Below, piece by piece: positions 1 through 8,482 of a stretch of 64,000 nt of DNA. Source of the stretch: Butyrivibrio sp. LC3010 (GTDB taxonomy: Bacteria > Bacillota > Clostridia > Lachnospirales > Lachnospiraceae); the NCBI RefSeq assembly GCF_000424385.1, contig NZ_AUJU01000015.1, forward strand, positions 1 through 64,000, in the 5' to 3' direction. Within the stretch, counting starts at the first letter, position 1, and each line of letters begins with the position of its first letter. A program made the position numbers and the translations under genes. Below the pieces are notes generated by a model. That model was not told the origin of the DNA. It searched no databases and saw nothing but the letters and a program-made list of their open reading frames with translations.

Positions 1-458
1 ATCAGAATTATGTAATCCCTTAATCCGTTTGTGTTATGTAGTGGGATTTGCTCCATTAAGAGTTTTACGCCATCCTCTTTGAGATAAGATATCTCTTTCT
101 GCGGAACCTTCTTTATTGGAATTCCAAGTATCCTTTGATATTCCGGCATATATTCCGGCTTTACATATGAGAGATACCGGATAAAACTATTTATTGCAGA
201 TTGTTTTTGATTTCGTGATGAAATGCTATTATGCTGGTGCTCTTGTAACCATTCAAGAAATCTAATGATATTTTCATATGTCAAATCGGATAACGTTACT
301 TTATCAGCGTCAATGGATTCCTCTTCTGAATAGTATTGCAAAAGATTAATGAATGCATATCTATATGAATCAATTGTTTTAGCGCTACAGCCACGATCAT
401 TTACCATGTAATCAGTTAAGTACTTGTTCAAGAAGATGGCAAAGTCAGTCCTGTTCAT
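1..458 (-). CDS. Tyrosine recombinase, third of trio (partial, N-terminal 152 residues)
   Basis: The minus-strand frame begins at ATG 456-458 and stays open to the window edge. It gives an N-terminal core-binding (SAM-like) domain: residues 1-20 start with NRTDFAIFLNKYL, followed by a typical helical segment TIDSYRYAFINLLQYY and a later EISYL segment where the catalytic domain would begin. The catalytic R-K-H-R-H-Y residues lie off the window. It overlaps the preceding recombinase by 14 bp, so translation is probably coupled. It is the last gene of the trio and should act with the other two on the same DNA sites. Confidence 0.75.
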   Translation of the reverse strand, partial: MNRTDFAIFLNKYLTDYMVNDRGCSAKTIDSYRYAFINLLQYYSEEESIDADKVTLSDLTYENIIRFLEWLQEHQHNSISSRNQKQSAINSFIRYLSYVKPEYMPEYQRILGIPIKKVPQKEISYLKEDGVKLLMEQIPLHNTNGLRDYIIL

Positions 459-1422
459 AGATAGTCGCCACCTTTCCAAAAATATCATTTATACTTGCAG
501 CCCATTTTTCTTCTATGTAGGGGTAAATGTTTACTGTAAGGCGTAAATACTTTTCAGTTGCATATATTGTTTTATGTCCAAGGTATGTTGACAGTACCGG
601 TAATGCAACATAAAGATCAACGCCGTTGTCTACCATCTGCTTAAACGAACGTACTGCAAAAGTGTGTCGCCAGTCATGTATCCTTGGTCCGTTACCATCG
701 CCAAAATATGGTATTTGGGCCTTATCCAAAAACTTTCTGTGAAGTTCATATATGACATCTCCGCAGAGTCGGTCACCATTTACATTTGTAAAAATATATT
801 CATCATCTTCAAGGGAATAGAAGCATTTATCTGCGTATTGTGTTATTAAATCTAGCAATTCATCTGAAAGCACAATGTACCTAGCACAATCGTTTTTGGT
901 TTCATATAGAGCTATTATTCCGTTTTCAAAATCTACATCCTTTTTCCTTATGCCAAGAGTTTCATTTATTCTTGTTCCACAACAGTAGAGAATCCGGAAT
1001 AGTACAGGAAGCTGAATAAGATTCTTTTTATTCCCTTTATCAGGCTCATAAGTATCCACTGCCTGAAAGTACCTAAAAATCTCATCATCTGTATATATAT
1101 GAGGCTTAAAGTCGCTTTGAATTGATTTGATATCATGAGGAATGTAGACATCATAACCCTTTCTGCTCAAATACAGCAGGAAATTTTTGGCAAAGTTAAT
1201 GCGAGAATAATGAGTTGTTACAGCTTCCTCATCCCTTTTAACAGCCCAGGCAATTGCATCATTTTCGGTAAATCTTACATCCGTTATTCCTTGTGATACG
1301 CAAAACCTGTCAAACTGGGCCAAACGTTTTTCATATGAGAGTCTTTTGAAACCTGATGCTTCTTTATAAGCGATATAACAGTTCATCTCATCTGCAAATC
1401 CTGAGACATACGTATATTTCAT
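445..1422 (-). CDS. Tyrosine recombinase, second of trio
   Basis: A 325-residue phage-integrase-family site-specific recombinase. The full catalytic set is visible: Arg151 in CCGTRINE, Lys176 in ETKND, His249 and Arg252 in RIHDWRH, His283 in YLGHKT and the nucleophile Tyr292 in ATEKYLRL. The N-terminal 110 residues form the core-binding domain. Its ATG overlaps the stop of the upstream recombinase as ATGA, and its own end overlaps the downstream recombinase by 14 bp, so the three are one translationally coupled operon. All active-site residues are intact, so the element may still be functional. Confidence 0.88.
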   Translation of the reverse strand: MKYTYVSGFADEMNCYIAYKEASGFKRLSYEKRLAQFDRFCVSQGITDVRFTENDAIAWAVKRDEEAVTTHYSRINFAKNFLLYLSRKGYDVYIPHDIKSIQSDFKPHIYTDDEIFRYFQAVDTYEPDKGNKKNLIQLPVLFRILYCCGTRINETLGIRKKDVDFENGIIALYETKNDCARYIVLSDELLDLITQYADKCFYSLEDDEYIFTNVNGDRLCGDVIYELHRKFLDKAQIPYFGDGNGPRIHDWRHTFAVRSFKQMVDNGVDLYVALPVLSTYLGHKTIYATEKYLRLTVNIYPYIEEKWAASINDIFGKVATIYEQD

Positions 1423-2669
1423 GACTTTGTTGCCTCCTTTCTATAATAACGGGAAGAAAGTGTAGGCATACTCAAAGTACAAGTACGAAGGCGATCAATA
1501 TCTACTTTTAAATATATTTTCGTAGTTTCAGTAGATTGATGTCCAAGAACTGTGCTAATAACCGGAAGAGAAACATTTCTCTTTAATAGATTTGAGGCCA
1601 GGCTATGTCTTAAAGAATGGGCTCCATGCTTTTTATCCTTCCATCCAGTTATAGCCGCTTTTTTCATATATCTTGTAACAATTGAATGAATAGTAGGGGA
1701 TTTTAATGGCTTTCCATATTTTGATTGTTCTGATGAAAGGATAACCTCTGGCCGTTCAGATTTTGGTCTTCCATGCTGAAGATAATCTATAATAGCATTT
1801 CCTACCGAGGAAAGGAGCGGGTACTCTACTGGGACATCAGTTTTTTGCTGTTCGAATCGTATGATGTTTTTATCCCAATCTATCTGATCAAGCCTAAAGC
1901 CTGTTATATCAGCACTTCTCCAGCCATACTCAGCTGCAAGTAGCAATACAAGATAATCTCTTTTTCCTATAGCAGAAGATCTGTCCGGAGCATTTATTAT
2001 TCTGCTGATTTCTTCTTCAGTATACGTCGTAGGAATGCTGCTATGCCGATTAAAACTGTCAGGAAGTATAAATGATGATAGATCCTTTATCGTATAATGC
2101 CTGCTATAAATATATCTAAAGAATTGACGAAGGGAATTGGCGTAATCATGCCTTGCGCCAACTGTTTCACAGTACTCCTTGAAATAGTTTTCTATTTCAT
2201 CCATGCCTATCATTTCTAAATCGATATTTCGATATTTCATAAAAGCATTTAGTTTAGAAAGAACCCTTGTGTACTCAGAAATAGTAGAGTGTGTCCTATG
2301 TAGTTCATCTCGTGCATAAATAAGGAATTCCTGTATTAAATTTCCTGTTCTACCAGAAAAAGTGTATTCAACTCTTGGTGATCTGAATTCAAACTCGCCA
2401 TCTTTCTGATATGAAACAAGCATACGAATGGCTCTTAAATGCGTTTTGTCTTTTAAACTCATCCCTTCTAAAAGCAGATGGGTTCCTATATGGTAATCAC
2501 AATACTGATTAGCGATTCTTTCAGAAAAAACTGTTAAAGAGTTCTTTTCCATCCAGCATTTTAGTTCATCCCAGTGCGACTGAATCTTTTCTGCATAGTC
2601 AGGTTTGTACTGTCTGTCAATCAGTTCTGCACTACATAGTTTAATTAATTCACTGATATCTGTTACCAT
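1419..2669 (-). CDS. Tyrosine recombinase, first of trio
   Basis: A 416-residue tyrosine recombinase, longer than its partners because of an N-terminal extension of about 100 residues. Catalytic residues are Arg251 (EYGWRSAD), Lys276 (QQKTD), His351 and Arg354 (AHSLRH), His377 (LGHQS) and Tyr386 (KIYLK). I place the start at the ATG two codons inside the longest frame, because AAGGAG lies 9 bp upstream of it, whereas the longer frame starts at TTG. The order long-short-third matches what I recall of RitA-RitB-RitC. No accessory genes lie between the recombinases. Confidence 0.87.
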   Translation of the reverse strand: MVTDISELIKLCSAELIDRQYKPDYAEKIQSHWDELKCWMEKNSLTVFSERIANQYCDYHIGTHLLLEGMSLKDKTHLRAIRMLVSYQKDGEFEFRSPRVEYTFSGRTGNLIQEFLIYARDELHRTHSTISEYTRVLSKLNAFMKYRNIDLEMIGMDEIENYFKEYCETVGARHDYANSLRQFFRYIYSRHYTIKDLSSFILPDSFNRHSSIPTTYTEEEISRIINAPDRSSAIGKRDYLVLLLAAEYGWRSADITGFRLDQIDWDKNIIRFEQQKTDVPVEYPLLSSVGNAIIDYLQHGRPKSERPEVILSSEQSKYGKPLKSPTIHSIVTRYMKKAAITGWKDKKHGAHSLRHSLASNLLKRNVSLPVISTVLGHQSTETTKIYLKVDIDRLRTCTLSMPTLSSRYYRKEATKS

Positions 2670-2713
2670 AGACAACGTTCTCCTTTCATAAATGTCTTTA
2701 GTAACAGTATCGG

Positions 2714-2784
2714 CATTATTATGTAAAGAAATCTACAAATAATTGCTTATACTACATGGGTTGTTATTATTTCTTTACATAAAA
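2714..2784. repeat. Inverted repeat at the recombinase-element end
   Basis: ATGTAAAGAAAT at 2721-2732 is repeated in perfect inverted orientation, ATTTCTTTACAT, at 2769-2780, 36 bp apart, between the first recombinase and the broken transposase. Paired inverted sites at the terminus suit binding of two recombinase protomers and a crossover region. Their position inside the presumed element boundary (about 2797) supports a role in recombination, but this is inference; they could also act as an operator for the recombinase operon. Confidence 0.5.
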
Positions 2785-3860
2785 AATAACTTGTCATAAC
2801 CTTTTTCGTTTGGAGCTGATGGATTGCAGTAGAATACTCTTGAGCGCAGCTCGCCATCAGAACTGTATTCGAGTGCTTCAGGATTAGAAAATTCTGTTCC
2901 GTTATCACATAAAAGGATAGGGAAGAGTTTCATGAAAAGCTTTTTTCCTAAAAGGTCATATATATCATTGAAGATGTCTATAACCGATTGTGAGTCATTT
3001 GCCGGTCTAAGAAAAGCAAGCTGGAACTTCTGTAGAACAAAGTGTATTGTCAGGAGAACGGCTCCGCCCTTAATGCCTTCAACTGAATCGAGTTCCACCA
3101 CAGGAAGTTCCGGATGCTCCTCACGATATTTTAAGTAATCATCGTAGGTACGCCCCTTTCGGCATGCCTTATCAACTTTCAGTGGAACAGATTTGTTCTT
3201 TCTTACTCTGAAGCGGACTTTTCTTGGCATATCAACGTTCCTGCTATCAAAGAGTCCGTTGTCCACATATGTGTAAATGGTCTTTTCGCAGCGGAGTATC
3301 TTGTCAGGATTGTTAGTGAGGATGTGGTGTATTGACTGCCCATTCATAAGGAGGGGACTTACAACTGAATTGAGCTGCTTAAGTTCCTTCTCTGTGAGGT
3401 TGAAGCCGGATCTGGATTCGCTCCTTAAGTCTTCATACTCTTTCTGCGCATAGCGTGCATTATAAAGATGCTTCTCAAGGGTGCATGTGTTTCTCACGCT
3501 GCATCCGTTGCATACATATGGAGGCTTTGTATGAAGAGGACAGAGTTCCTTCTCATAATCCGGACATGCAGGTATGCATGATCCACAGCTTCTGCAGTTC
3601 TTTTTGTTTTTTCTGGTACACTCGTCACAGGCATCCCCATAGTGAGTGCAGTGTGTTCGGTTAGCGCAGTCATTGAAAGGCCGATAAGGAGCGCCCTTCT
3701 TTTCATATATGATATGTGCTCTGACTTCTTTTGAAATAGTGGTACAGTCTTTTCCTATCGCAGCTCCAATGGCTTTAAAGCTGAGAGAGTCATCCAAACC
3801 ATGCTGGATTTCATAACGCTTGTCTAAATCAAGATGCTTGTTCTTATTAGTGGATTCCAT
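2775..3860 (-). pseudogene. IS30-family transposase, 3'-truncated
   Basis: The frame encodes an IS30-type DDE transposase: an N-terminal helix-turn-helix (about residues 26-46), a Cys-rich zinc-binding region (residues 65-126) and the RNase H-like core with the first Asp at 258 (VVELDSVEG) and the second at 319 (LLCDNGTEF). The frame then runs NPSAPNEKG and ends with six foreign residues, so the third acidic residue, normally a few positions further on, is missing. The loss coincides with the end of the recombinase element, which probably inserted here. I chose the ATG preceded by AAGGAGG; a longer frame starts ten codons earlier. Catalytically dead. Confidence 0.88.
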
Positions 3861-3918
3861 AAGTTCCTCCTTAATGCCGGAGAGCATATGTGGATGAACC
3901 TATGGATGATATCAATAA

Positions 3919-3963
3919 GAATTAGTAAATTCCATACCCGAGTTTGGAATTAGTAAGTTCCAT
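3919..3963. repeat. Direct repeats upstream of the IS30 transposase
   Basis: Two 17-bp copies with a 28-bp period (3919-3935 and 3947-3963), GAATTAGTAARTTCCAT, differ at one base. A weaker third trace (GGTGGAATTTAG) follows near 3979. They lie 60-100 bp upstream of the transposase start, where the end of the insertion sequence and its promoter would be. They may be transposase-binding sites or part of the terminal repeat; the partner end is not in the window. Confidence 0.45.
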
Positions 3964-4159
3964 GTCGTGTGTTAAAGGGGTGGAATTTAGTTTTACAAGT
4001 TACTAAATGTATTCAAGAATCAGATATGGGAAATTTTACTCTTGCGTAGGAACTCCTAATATGCTAAGATAAATAAGCTGTTGTGATTATGCAGCGTTTG
4101 CAACTATAGTATAATATTTGTAAAATATTAAGAATCATTGATATAAAAGAGGTGAGAAG

Positions 4160-4369
4160 ATGAGACAGGACATTCAGCCAGAATATTATCAGGCAACAGT
4201 TACCTGCAACTGCGGTAACACATTTACAGTAGGTTCAACAAAGAAGGAAATCCACGTAGAAATTTGTTCTAAGTGCCATCCTTTCTATACAGGAACACAG
4301 AAGGCAACCGCTGCTCGCGGACGTATTGATAAGTTCAACCGTAAGTATGGTATGACTTCTAACAACTAA
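4160..4369 (+). CDS. rpmE: 50S ribosomal protein L31
   Basis: A 69-residue L31 of the zinc-binding (C+) type: paired cysteines in TCNCG near residues 15-17 and in [10 protein letters not shown] near residues 36-39, the hallmark spacing of the family. It sits on the large ribosomal subunit and helps bridge it to the small subunit. AGAGGTGAGA precedes the ATG. A strong terminator follows directly. The next genes are DUF1385, prmC and prfA, the usual rpmE neighbourhood in Clostridia. Confidence 0.97.
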   Translation: MRQDIQPEYYQATVTCNCGNTFTVGSTKKEIHVEICSKCHPFYTGTQKATAARGRIDKFNRKYGMTSNN

Positions 4370-4385
4370 TTACTGGAAATGTTAA

Positions 4386-4418
4386 GAGGTTGAGGCTACT
4401 GCCTCAGCCTCTTTTTTT
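4386..4418 (+). terminator. Rho-independent terminator of rpmE
   Basis: An 11-bp stem (GAGGTTGAGGC with GCCTCAGCCTC, one G-T pair) closes on a TACT loop and is followed by seven T residues. It ends the rpmE transcript before the DUF1385 gene. Confidence 0.9.
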
Positions 4419-4501
4419 GAACAGTGTATTTGGCGAGGTTCTTCACGAACCTGGTAGAGTTTGTTAAATCGGTATAGCACGCATTGAGGAGCAAAATAAT
4501 T

Positions 4502-5458
4502 ATGGGTAAGAAAAAAATCAATCATTATTCAGGAATTGGCGGGCAGGCAGTGCTTGAAGGCGTTATGATGCGCAACAAGGATATGTATGCAGTTGCTATT
4601 CGCAAAGAGAATGGTGAAATAGCAGTAGACACAGAACATTATCTTGGTAAGGCAGAAAGCCTTGGACTGACTCATATACCTTTTATTCGTGGAGTATTTG
4701 TTTTTTGGGATTCATTGGTTCTGGGAATGAGATCTCTCAACTTTTCAGCTTCACTTTTTGGACAGGAGGAGATTGCTTCTTCCAAGGATCCAATCGCTGA
4801 AGAAGGAAAAGAGAAGTTTGCCATGGCTCTCACCACAGTAATTTCATTTATTATGGCTATTGGTATTTTTATGATCCTGCCTTATTATATAAGTTCACTT
4901 TTTGAGAATCAGATAAGAAACAGTTCTCTTGTGGTGCTCTTAGAGGGACTTTTAAGAATTCTGATCTTTATTGTTTATATACTTCTGATCTCGTGTATGA
5001 AGGATATCAGGAGACTTTTCAGATATCATGGGGCAGAGCATAAGTGTATAAACTGTCTGGAGAGCGGAAAACCTCTCACACTTGAAAATGTAAAGGCAAG
5101 TACCAGACTTCACAAGAGATGTGGCAGCAGCTTTCTTTTGTTTGTAATGTTTGTGAGTATCATACTGTTCTTCTTTATAAGAGTTCAGTCTATACCGCTT
5201 AGAATACTTGTCAGAATAGCTCTTATACCCGTTATTGCAGGCATTTCCTACGAGATCATAAGACTTGCCGGTAGAAGCAATAATATATTTATAAAGATTC
5301 TGTCTTTACCGGGGCTTATGCTTCAGATGCTGACAACAAAAGAGCCTGACGATGAGATGATAGAAGTCGGAATTAAGTCAGTTGAGGCTGTTTTTGACTG
5401 GAAGGAATTTTTAGAGGATTCCTTTGGACATAAGTTTGAAGATGAAATTGCGGAGTGA
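4502..5458 (+). CDS. DUF1385 (YqhQ-like) membrane protein
   Basis: A 318-residue member of the DUF1385 family. The signature GGQAVLEGVMMR is at residues 14-25, and RYHGAEHKCINCLE lies mid-protein. Several hydrophobic helices are visible (for example FAMALTTVISFIMAIGIF and LLFVMFVSIILFFF), so it is an integral membrane protein. The biochemical role of the family is not established; a metal-dependent function has been suggested from the conserved His/Cys cluster. The ATG with GAGGAG upstream was chosen over a TTG six codons earlier. prmC follows after 6 bp, so the two are probably co-transcribed. Confidence 0.88.
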   Translation: MGKKKINHYSGIGGQAVLEGVMMRNKDMYAVAIRKENGEIAVDTEHYLGKAESLGLTHIPFIRGVFVFWDSLVLGMRSLNFSASLFGQEEIASSKDPIAEEGKEKFAMALTTVISFIMAIGIFMILPYYISSLFENQIRNSSLVVLLEGLLRILIFIVYILLISCMKDIRRLFRYHGAEHKCINCLESGKPLTLENVKASTRLHKRCGSSFLLFVMFVSIILFFFIRVQSIPLRILVRIALIPVIAGISYEIIRLAGRSNNIFIKILSLPGLMLQMLTTKEPDDEMIEVGIKSVEAVFDWKEFLEDSFGHKFEDEIAE

Positions 5459-5464
5459 TTATTT

Positions 5465-6307
5465 ATGTACTATGCATCGCTTTTTAAAGAGGGTGAAGAA
5501 AAACTAAATAGTGCTGGTATTTCCGAGGCCTCACTGGATGCGAGACTTCTTCTGGAGCATGTTTGCGGTACGGATCATAATACATTGCTCTCACACGGCG
5601 ATATGCAGGTCTCTGATGAGAATGCCCTGGAGTACAGGAATCTTATCGGGAAAAGGATGGAGAGAGTTCCTGTTGCATATATTATTGGAAATACCGAGTT
5701 CATGGGAATTGAGTTTGATGTGACAAACGATGTACTTATTCCCAATCAGGATACTGAGACTCTTGCAGAGGAGGCTCTTAGATTCATTCATGATGGTATG
5801 AGTATACTTGATCTTTGCACAGGCTCAGGTTGTATAGCTCTAAGTCTTCTGAAATACACCAATGACACTACTGCGGTAGGAACAGATATTTCAGAGGCTG
5901 CTCTTAAGATTGCAGAGAGAAATTCGGTTAAGCTTGGAGTTGCCGACAGATATAAAGCCGTGAAGGCAGATATTTTTCCCGGAGATGAATCAGATCAGAA
6001 GTATGACCTTATAGTATCCAATCCGCCGTATATTCCGACAGGAGTTATAGAGAGCCTTGAGCCGGAGGTTAAGACCTACGAGCCATACATGGCACTTGAC
6101 GGAAGTGAAGATGGACTTTTATTTTATCGCCGGATAGTTCCCGGGGCAAAAGAATACCTTTACAGGAATGGGTATCTTCTTTTGGAGATCGGATATGACC
6201 AGGGAGAAGCTGTAAAAGCTCTCATGGAAGAAAACGGATATAAAGATGTTCAGGTAATTAAAGATCTTGGAGGAAATGACAGAGTGGTAAGTGGCTGCTT
6301 CTATTAG
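5465..6307 (+). CDS. prmC: Release factor glutamine N5-methyltransferase PrmC
   Basis: PrmC methylates the glutamine of the GGQ motif in peptide-chain release factors, using S-adenosylmethionine. The 280-residue protein has the helical N-terminal domain, the SAM-binding motif DLCTGSGCIALS (residues 116-127) and the catalytic NPPY motif (186-189), which marks methylation of a planar amide. It starts 6 bp after the DUF1385 stop and is followed by its substrate prfA, a common functional pairing. Confidence 0.96.
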   Translation: MYYASLFKEGEEKLNSAGISEASLDARLLLEHVCGTDHNTLLSHGDMQVSDENALEYRNLIGKRMERVPVAYIIGNTEFMGIEFDVTNDVLIPNQDTETLAEEALRFIHDGMSILDLCTGSGCIALSLLKYTNDTTAVGTDISEAALKIAERNSVKLGVADRYKAVKADIFPGDESDQKYDLIVSNPPYIPTGVIESLEPEVKTYEPYMALDGSEDGLLFYRRIVPGAKEYLYRNGYLLLEIGYDQGEAVKALMEENGYKDVQVIKDLGGNDRVVSGCFY

Positions 6308-6481
6308 CTGCGCTTGTTGGTATGTATCACCTTACTTTTGTTCATATTTTGTGAGTTGCAAAAATAGAATAAGTTTTTTGGTGATAACTGAAAACAGAGT
6401 GTAGTAGATGTAGTGAAAGCTTTGGATAGAGTGATGATTTATTAGATTCTTAAGCTTTCATATTGAGAATAGGAGAGCAAT

Positions 6482-7555
6482 ATGTTTGATAGATTAGAAG
6501 ATACAGTCCGCAGATATGAGGATATAACAAGGGAGCTGGGTGAACCAGGCGTGGCAGCAGACCAGAACAGGTTCAGAGCTCTTATGAAGGAGCAGAGTGA
6601 TTTACTTCCGATAGTAGAAGAATTCAATAATTATAAGAAATGCAAGGAAACAATTTCAGACAGTGAGGAGCTTCTCTTTGCTGAATCTGATGAGGATATG
6701 AAGGAAATGCTCAGAGAAGAGCTTTCTGAGGCAAAGGATGAACTTCCAAAGATAGAGCAAAGATTAAGACTTCTTATGATTCCCAAGGATCCTAACGATG
6801 ATAAAAATGTTATCGTTGAGATTCGTGCCGGTGCAGGTGGTGATGAAGCGGCGCTTTTTGCAGCTGATATGTACAGGGTTTATACGAGATACGCTGACAG
6901 ACATAGCTGGAAAATAGAGACAATGAGCGTGGAAGACACCGGAATCGGAGGAATGAAGTCAGTCAGCTTTATGCTTTCTGGAACAGGTGCTTATTCCAAG
7001 CTGAAGTTCGAGAGTGGAGTTCACAGAGTTCAGAGAATTCCGGTAACTGAATCCGGTGGAAGAATTCATACCTCCACAATAACAGTGGCTATAATGCCTG
7101 AGGTTGAGGATGTTGAAGTCAATATCGATATGAATGACTGTAAGTTTGATGTTTTCAGAGCGTCAGGAAATGGCGGACAGTGCGTAAATACAACGGACTC
7201 TGCTGTAAGACTTACACATATCCCCACAGGAATAGTTATTTCCTGTCAGGATGAGAAGAGCCAGATAAAAAACAAGGCTAAGGCACTAAAGGTTCTTCGT
7301 GCCAAGCTCTTTGATTTGGAGAGACAAAAGGCCCATGATTCAGAGGCTGCCCTCAGAAAAAGCCAGGTTGGAACAGGTGACAGATCAGAAAAGATCAGAA
7401 CTTATAACTTCCACCAGGGAAGAGTAACAGACCATCGTATCAATCTGACCCTTTATAAGATTGATTCAATAATGGACGGTGACCTTGAGGAACTGATAGA
7501 TGCTCTTACCACAGCAAGCCAGGCGGAAAAGCTTGCTGGAATGAATAATGCTTAA
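6482..7555 (+). CDS. prfA: Peptide chain release factor 1
   Basis: RF1 recognises UAA and UAG in the ribosomal decoding centre and triggers peptide release. The 357-residue protein has the GGQ motif at 231-233 (SGNGGQCVN) and the codon-reading PVT tripeptide at 187-189. PVT separates RF1 from RF2, which has SPF. Length is standard for RF1. prmC, which methylates the GGQ glutamine, lies immediately upstream. The stop codon abuts a copy of a dispersed repeat (7554-7626). Confidence 0.97.
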   Translation: MFDRLEDTVRRYEDITRELGEPGVAADQNRFRALMKEQSDLLPIVEEFNNYKKCKETISDSEELLFAESDEDMKEMLREELSEAKDELPKIEQRLRLLMIPKDPNDDKNVIVEIRAGAGGDEAALFAADMYRVYTRYADRHSWKIETMSVEDTGIGGMKSVSFMLSGTGAYSKLKFESGVHRVQRIPVTESGGRIHTSTITVAIMPEVEDVEVNIDMNDCKFDVFRASGNGGQCVNTTDSAVRLTHIPTGIVISCQDEKSQIKNKAKALKVLRAKLFDLERQKAHDSEAALRKSQVGTGDRSEKIRTYNFHQGRVTDHRINLTLYKIDSIMDGDLEELIDALTTASQAEKLAGMNNA

Positions 7556-7626
7556 ATCCTATATTCAAGACGTAGAACATTCTCACGCTCAGCGCAGCAA
7601 GTGCGCAGAGCTGTCTGAACAGTAAC
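7554..7626 (-). repeat. Partial copy of the GTTACTGTTC-ended repeat
   Basis: These 73 bp are the exact reverse complement of 12556-12628. One terminal repeat (GAACAGTAAC) is present at 7617-7626; the copy breaks off at the prfA stop codon, in the middle of what is a long internal stem in the full copy. The rest of the gap to 7862 holds an AT-rich stretch and hairpin-forming repeats. Confidence 0.85.
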
Positions 7627-7729
7627 GACATAATACCTATCACAGTTTTTTGAAGCGCGGAAAGTTTTCTTATTAACATAAATCTATGATAAAATGATGT
7701 TATAAATATAATTTTTTTGATTGGGTAGA

Positions 7730-7802
7730 GCACTAGCGAGGTTTTACGAGCTTAGTGCGAACCATGCAAGTCCACTTAGTAAGGTGTTGTCGAGCTTAGT
7801 GG
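7730..7802 (+). repeat. Tandem hairpin repeats upstream of the HPt gene
   Basis: Two imperfect copies of a roughly 30-bp unit form similar hairpins: 7730-7758 (GCACTA pairs with TAGTGC) and 7772-7802 (CCACT pairs with AGTGG). Both carry CGAGCTTAGTG in the 3' arm. A weaker third copy may follow at 7820-7850. They lie just ahead of the HPt gene and would be in its leader. Confidence 0.45.
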
Positions 7803-7862
7803 AGCTTGCTCAAGTAGAGTGCTTAGTTCGGTTGGTGCAGCTTGTTTGACGAGGTATTTTGA

Positions 7863-8219
7863 ATGAATGAACAGTTTAAACAGGATCTGATTGATTGGGG
7901 TGTTAATTGGGATGATGTCAAAGAGAGATTCATGGGCAATGAAGATCTCGTGATAAAATTCATGCTGAAGTTTTTGAATGATAAAAGCTTTGGGGAATTG
8001 ACAGAAGGCCTTAAAGAGCAAAATGCTGAGGCAGCTTTTAAGGGCTGTCATTCATTAAAAGGAGTTACGGGCAATCTGGCACTTGATGGTATGAGGCCGG
8101 ATGTTCTTGAGCTGACCGAAATTCTTAGAGCAGGGTCTTTGGAGGGCTCTGATGAACTTTATCAGAAGATAAAGGCATCTTATGATAACCTCATTGGAAT
8201 ACTTAATAAGTACTCATGA
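7863..8219 (+). CDS. Orphan HPt-domain phosphotransfer protein
   Basis: A 118-residue single-domain histidine phosphotransfer protein. The phosphoacceptor region AAFKGCHSLKGVTGNL places the active His at 63, followed by the conserved Lys and Gly of HPt domains. HPt proteins relay phosphoryl groups between response regulators in phosphorelays. No hybrid kinase or partner regulator is adjacent, so its partners are elsewhere; the receiver-domain protein at 13.1 kb is one candidate. A terminator follows. Confidence 0.85.
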   Translation: MNEQFKQDLIDWGVNWDDVKERFMGNEDLVIKFMLKFLNDKSFGELTEGLKEQNAEAAFKGCHSLKGVTGNLALDGMRPDVLELTEILRAGSLEGSDELYQKIKASYDNLIGILNKYS

Positions 8220-8240
8220 CAGCTTGAACAGATTTTTTTA

Positions 8241-8287
8241 TTCGCTTCGCGAGGACCTGGTTCAATACGATTCCTTATGACTCTTTT
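8241..8287 (-). repeat. Fragment of the 125-bp hairpin-rich repeat
   Basis: 8241-8274 (CGCTTCGCGAGGACCTGGTT and on) matches the reverse complement of the unit repeated in tandem at 61246-61545 with few mismatches. The next bases TTATGACTCTTTT match the unit again after an internal deletion between two GATTCC-like steps. It lies just after the HPt gene. Confidence 0.7.
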
Positions 8288-8305
8288 GGACCAAGAAATT
8301 ATAAT

Positions 8306-8343
8306 AAATCCCGGGTTTCTTTCTGAAATCCGGGATTTTACTT
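8306..8343 (+). terminator. Terminator downstream of the HPt gene
   Basis: AAATCCCGG (8306-8314) pairs perfectly with CCGGGATTT (8330-8338) around a 15-nt loop and runs into TTTTACTTT. The symmetrical A/T flanks could also stop transcription arriving from the convergent lipoprotein gene. Confidence 0.8.
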
Positions 8344-8482
8344 TAATGTTTTAGAATTGCGAGAGTGCAGGATCCTTGTGAGTGATTACTCTATTGCCTA
8401 TTCGGAGAAACGAATTAATTTGTATATTGAAAAAGTACTAAATATAATTATAAACATTATGTTATAACGATGAGAATAAAAT

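Larger units (their letters stand above)
1..2797 (-). mobile_element. Three-recombinase (RIT-like) element, right part
   Basis: Three tyrosine recombinase genes lie head to tail on the minus strand with a 4-bp ATGA overlap and a 14-bp overlap, the arrangement described for RIT (recombinase in trio) elements. The right boundary is placed near 2797, where the IS30-type transposase reading frame stops matching its family. Between the first recombinase and that boundary are inverted 12-bp repeats that could be recombinase binding sites. The left end lies outside the window. The identification as RIT rather than a Tn554-like trio is inferred from gene number and overlaps. Confidence 0.7.
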
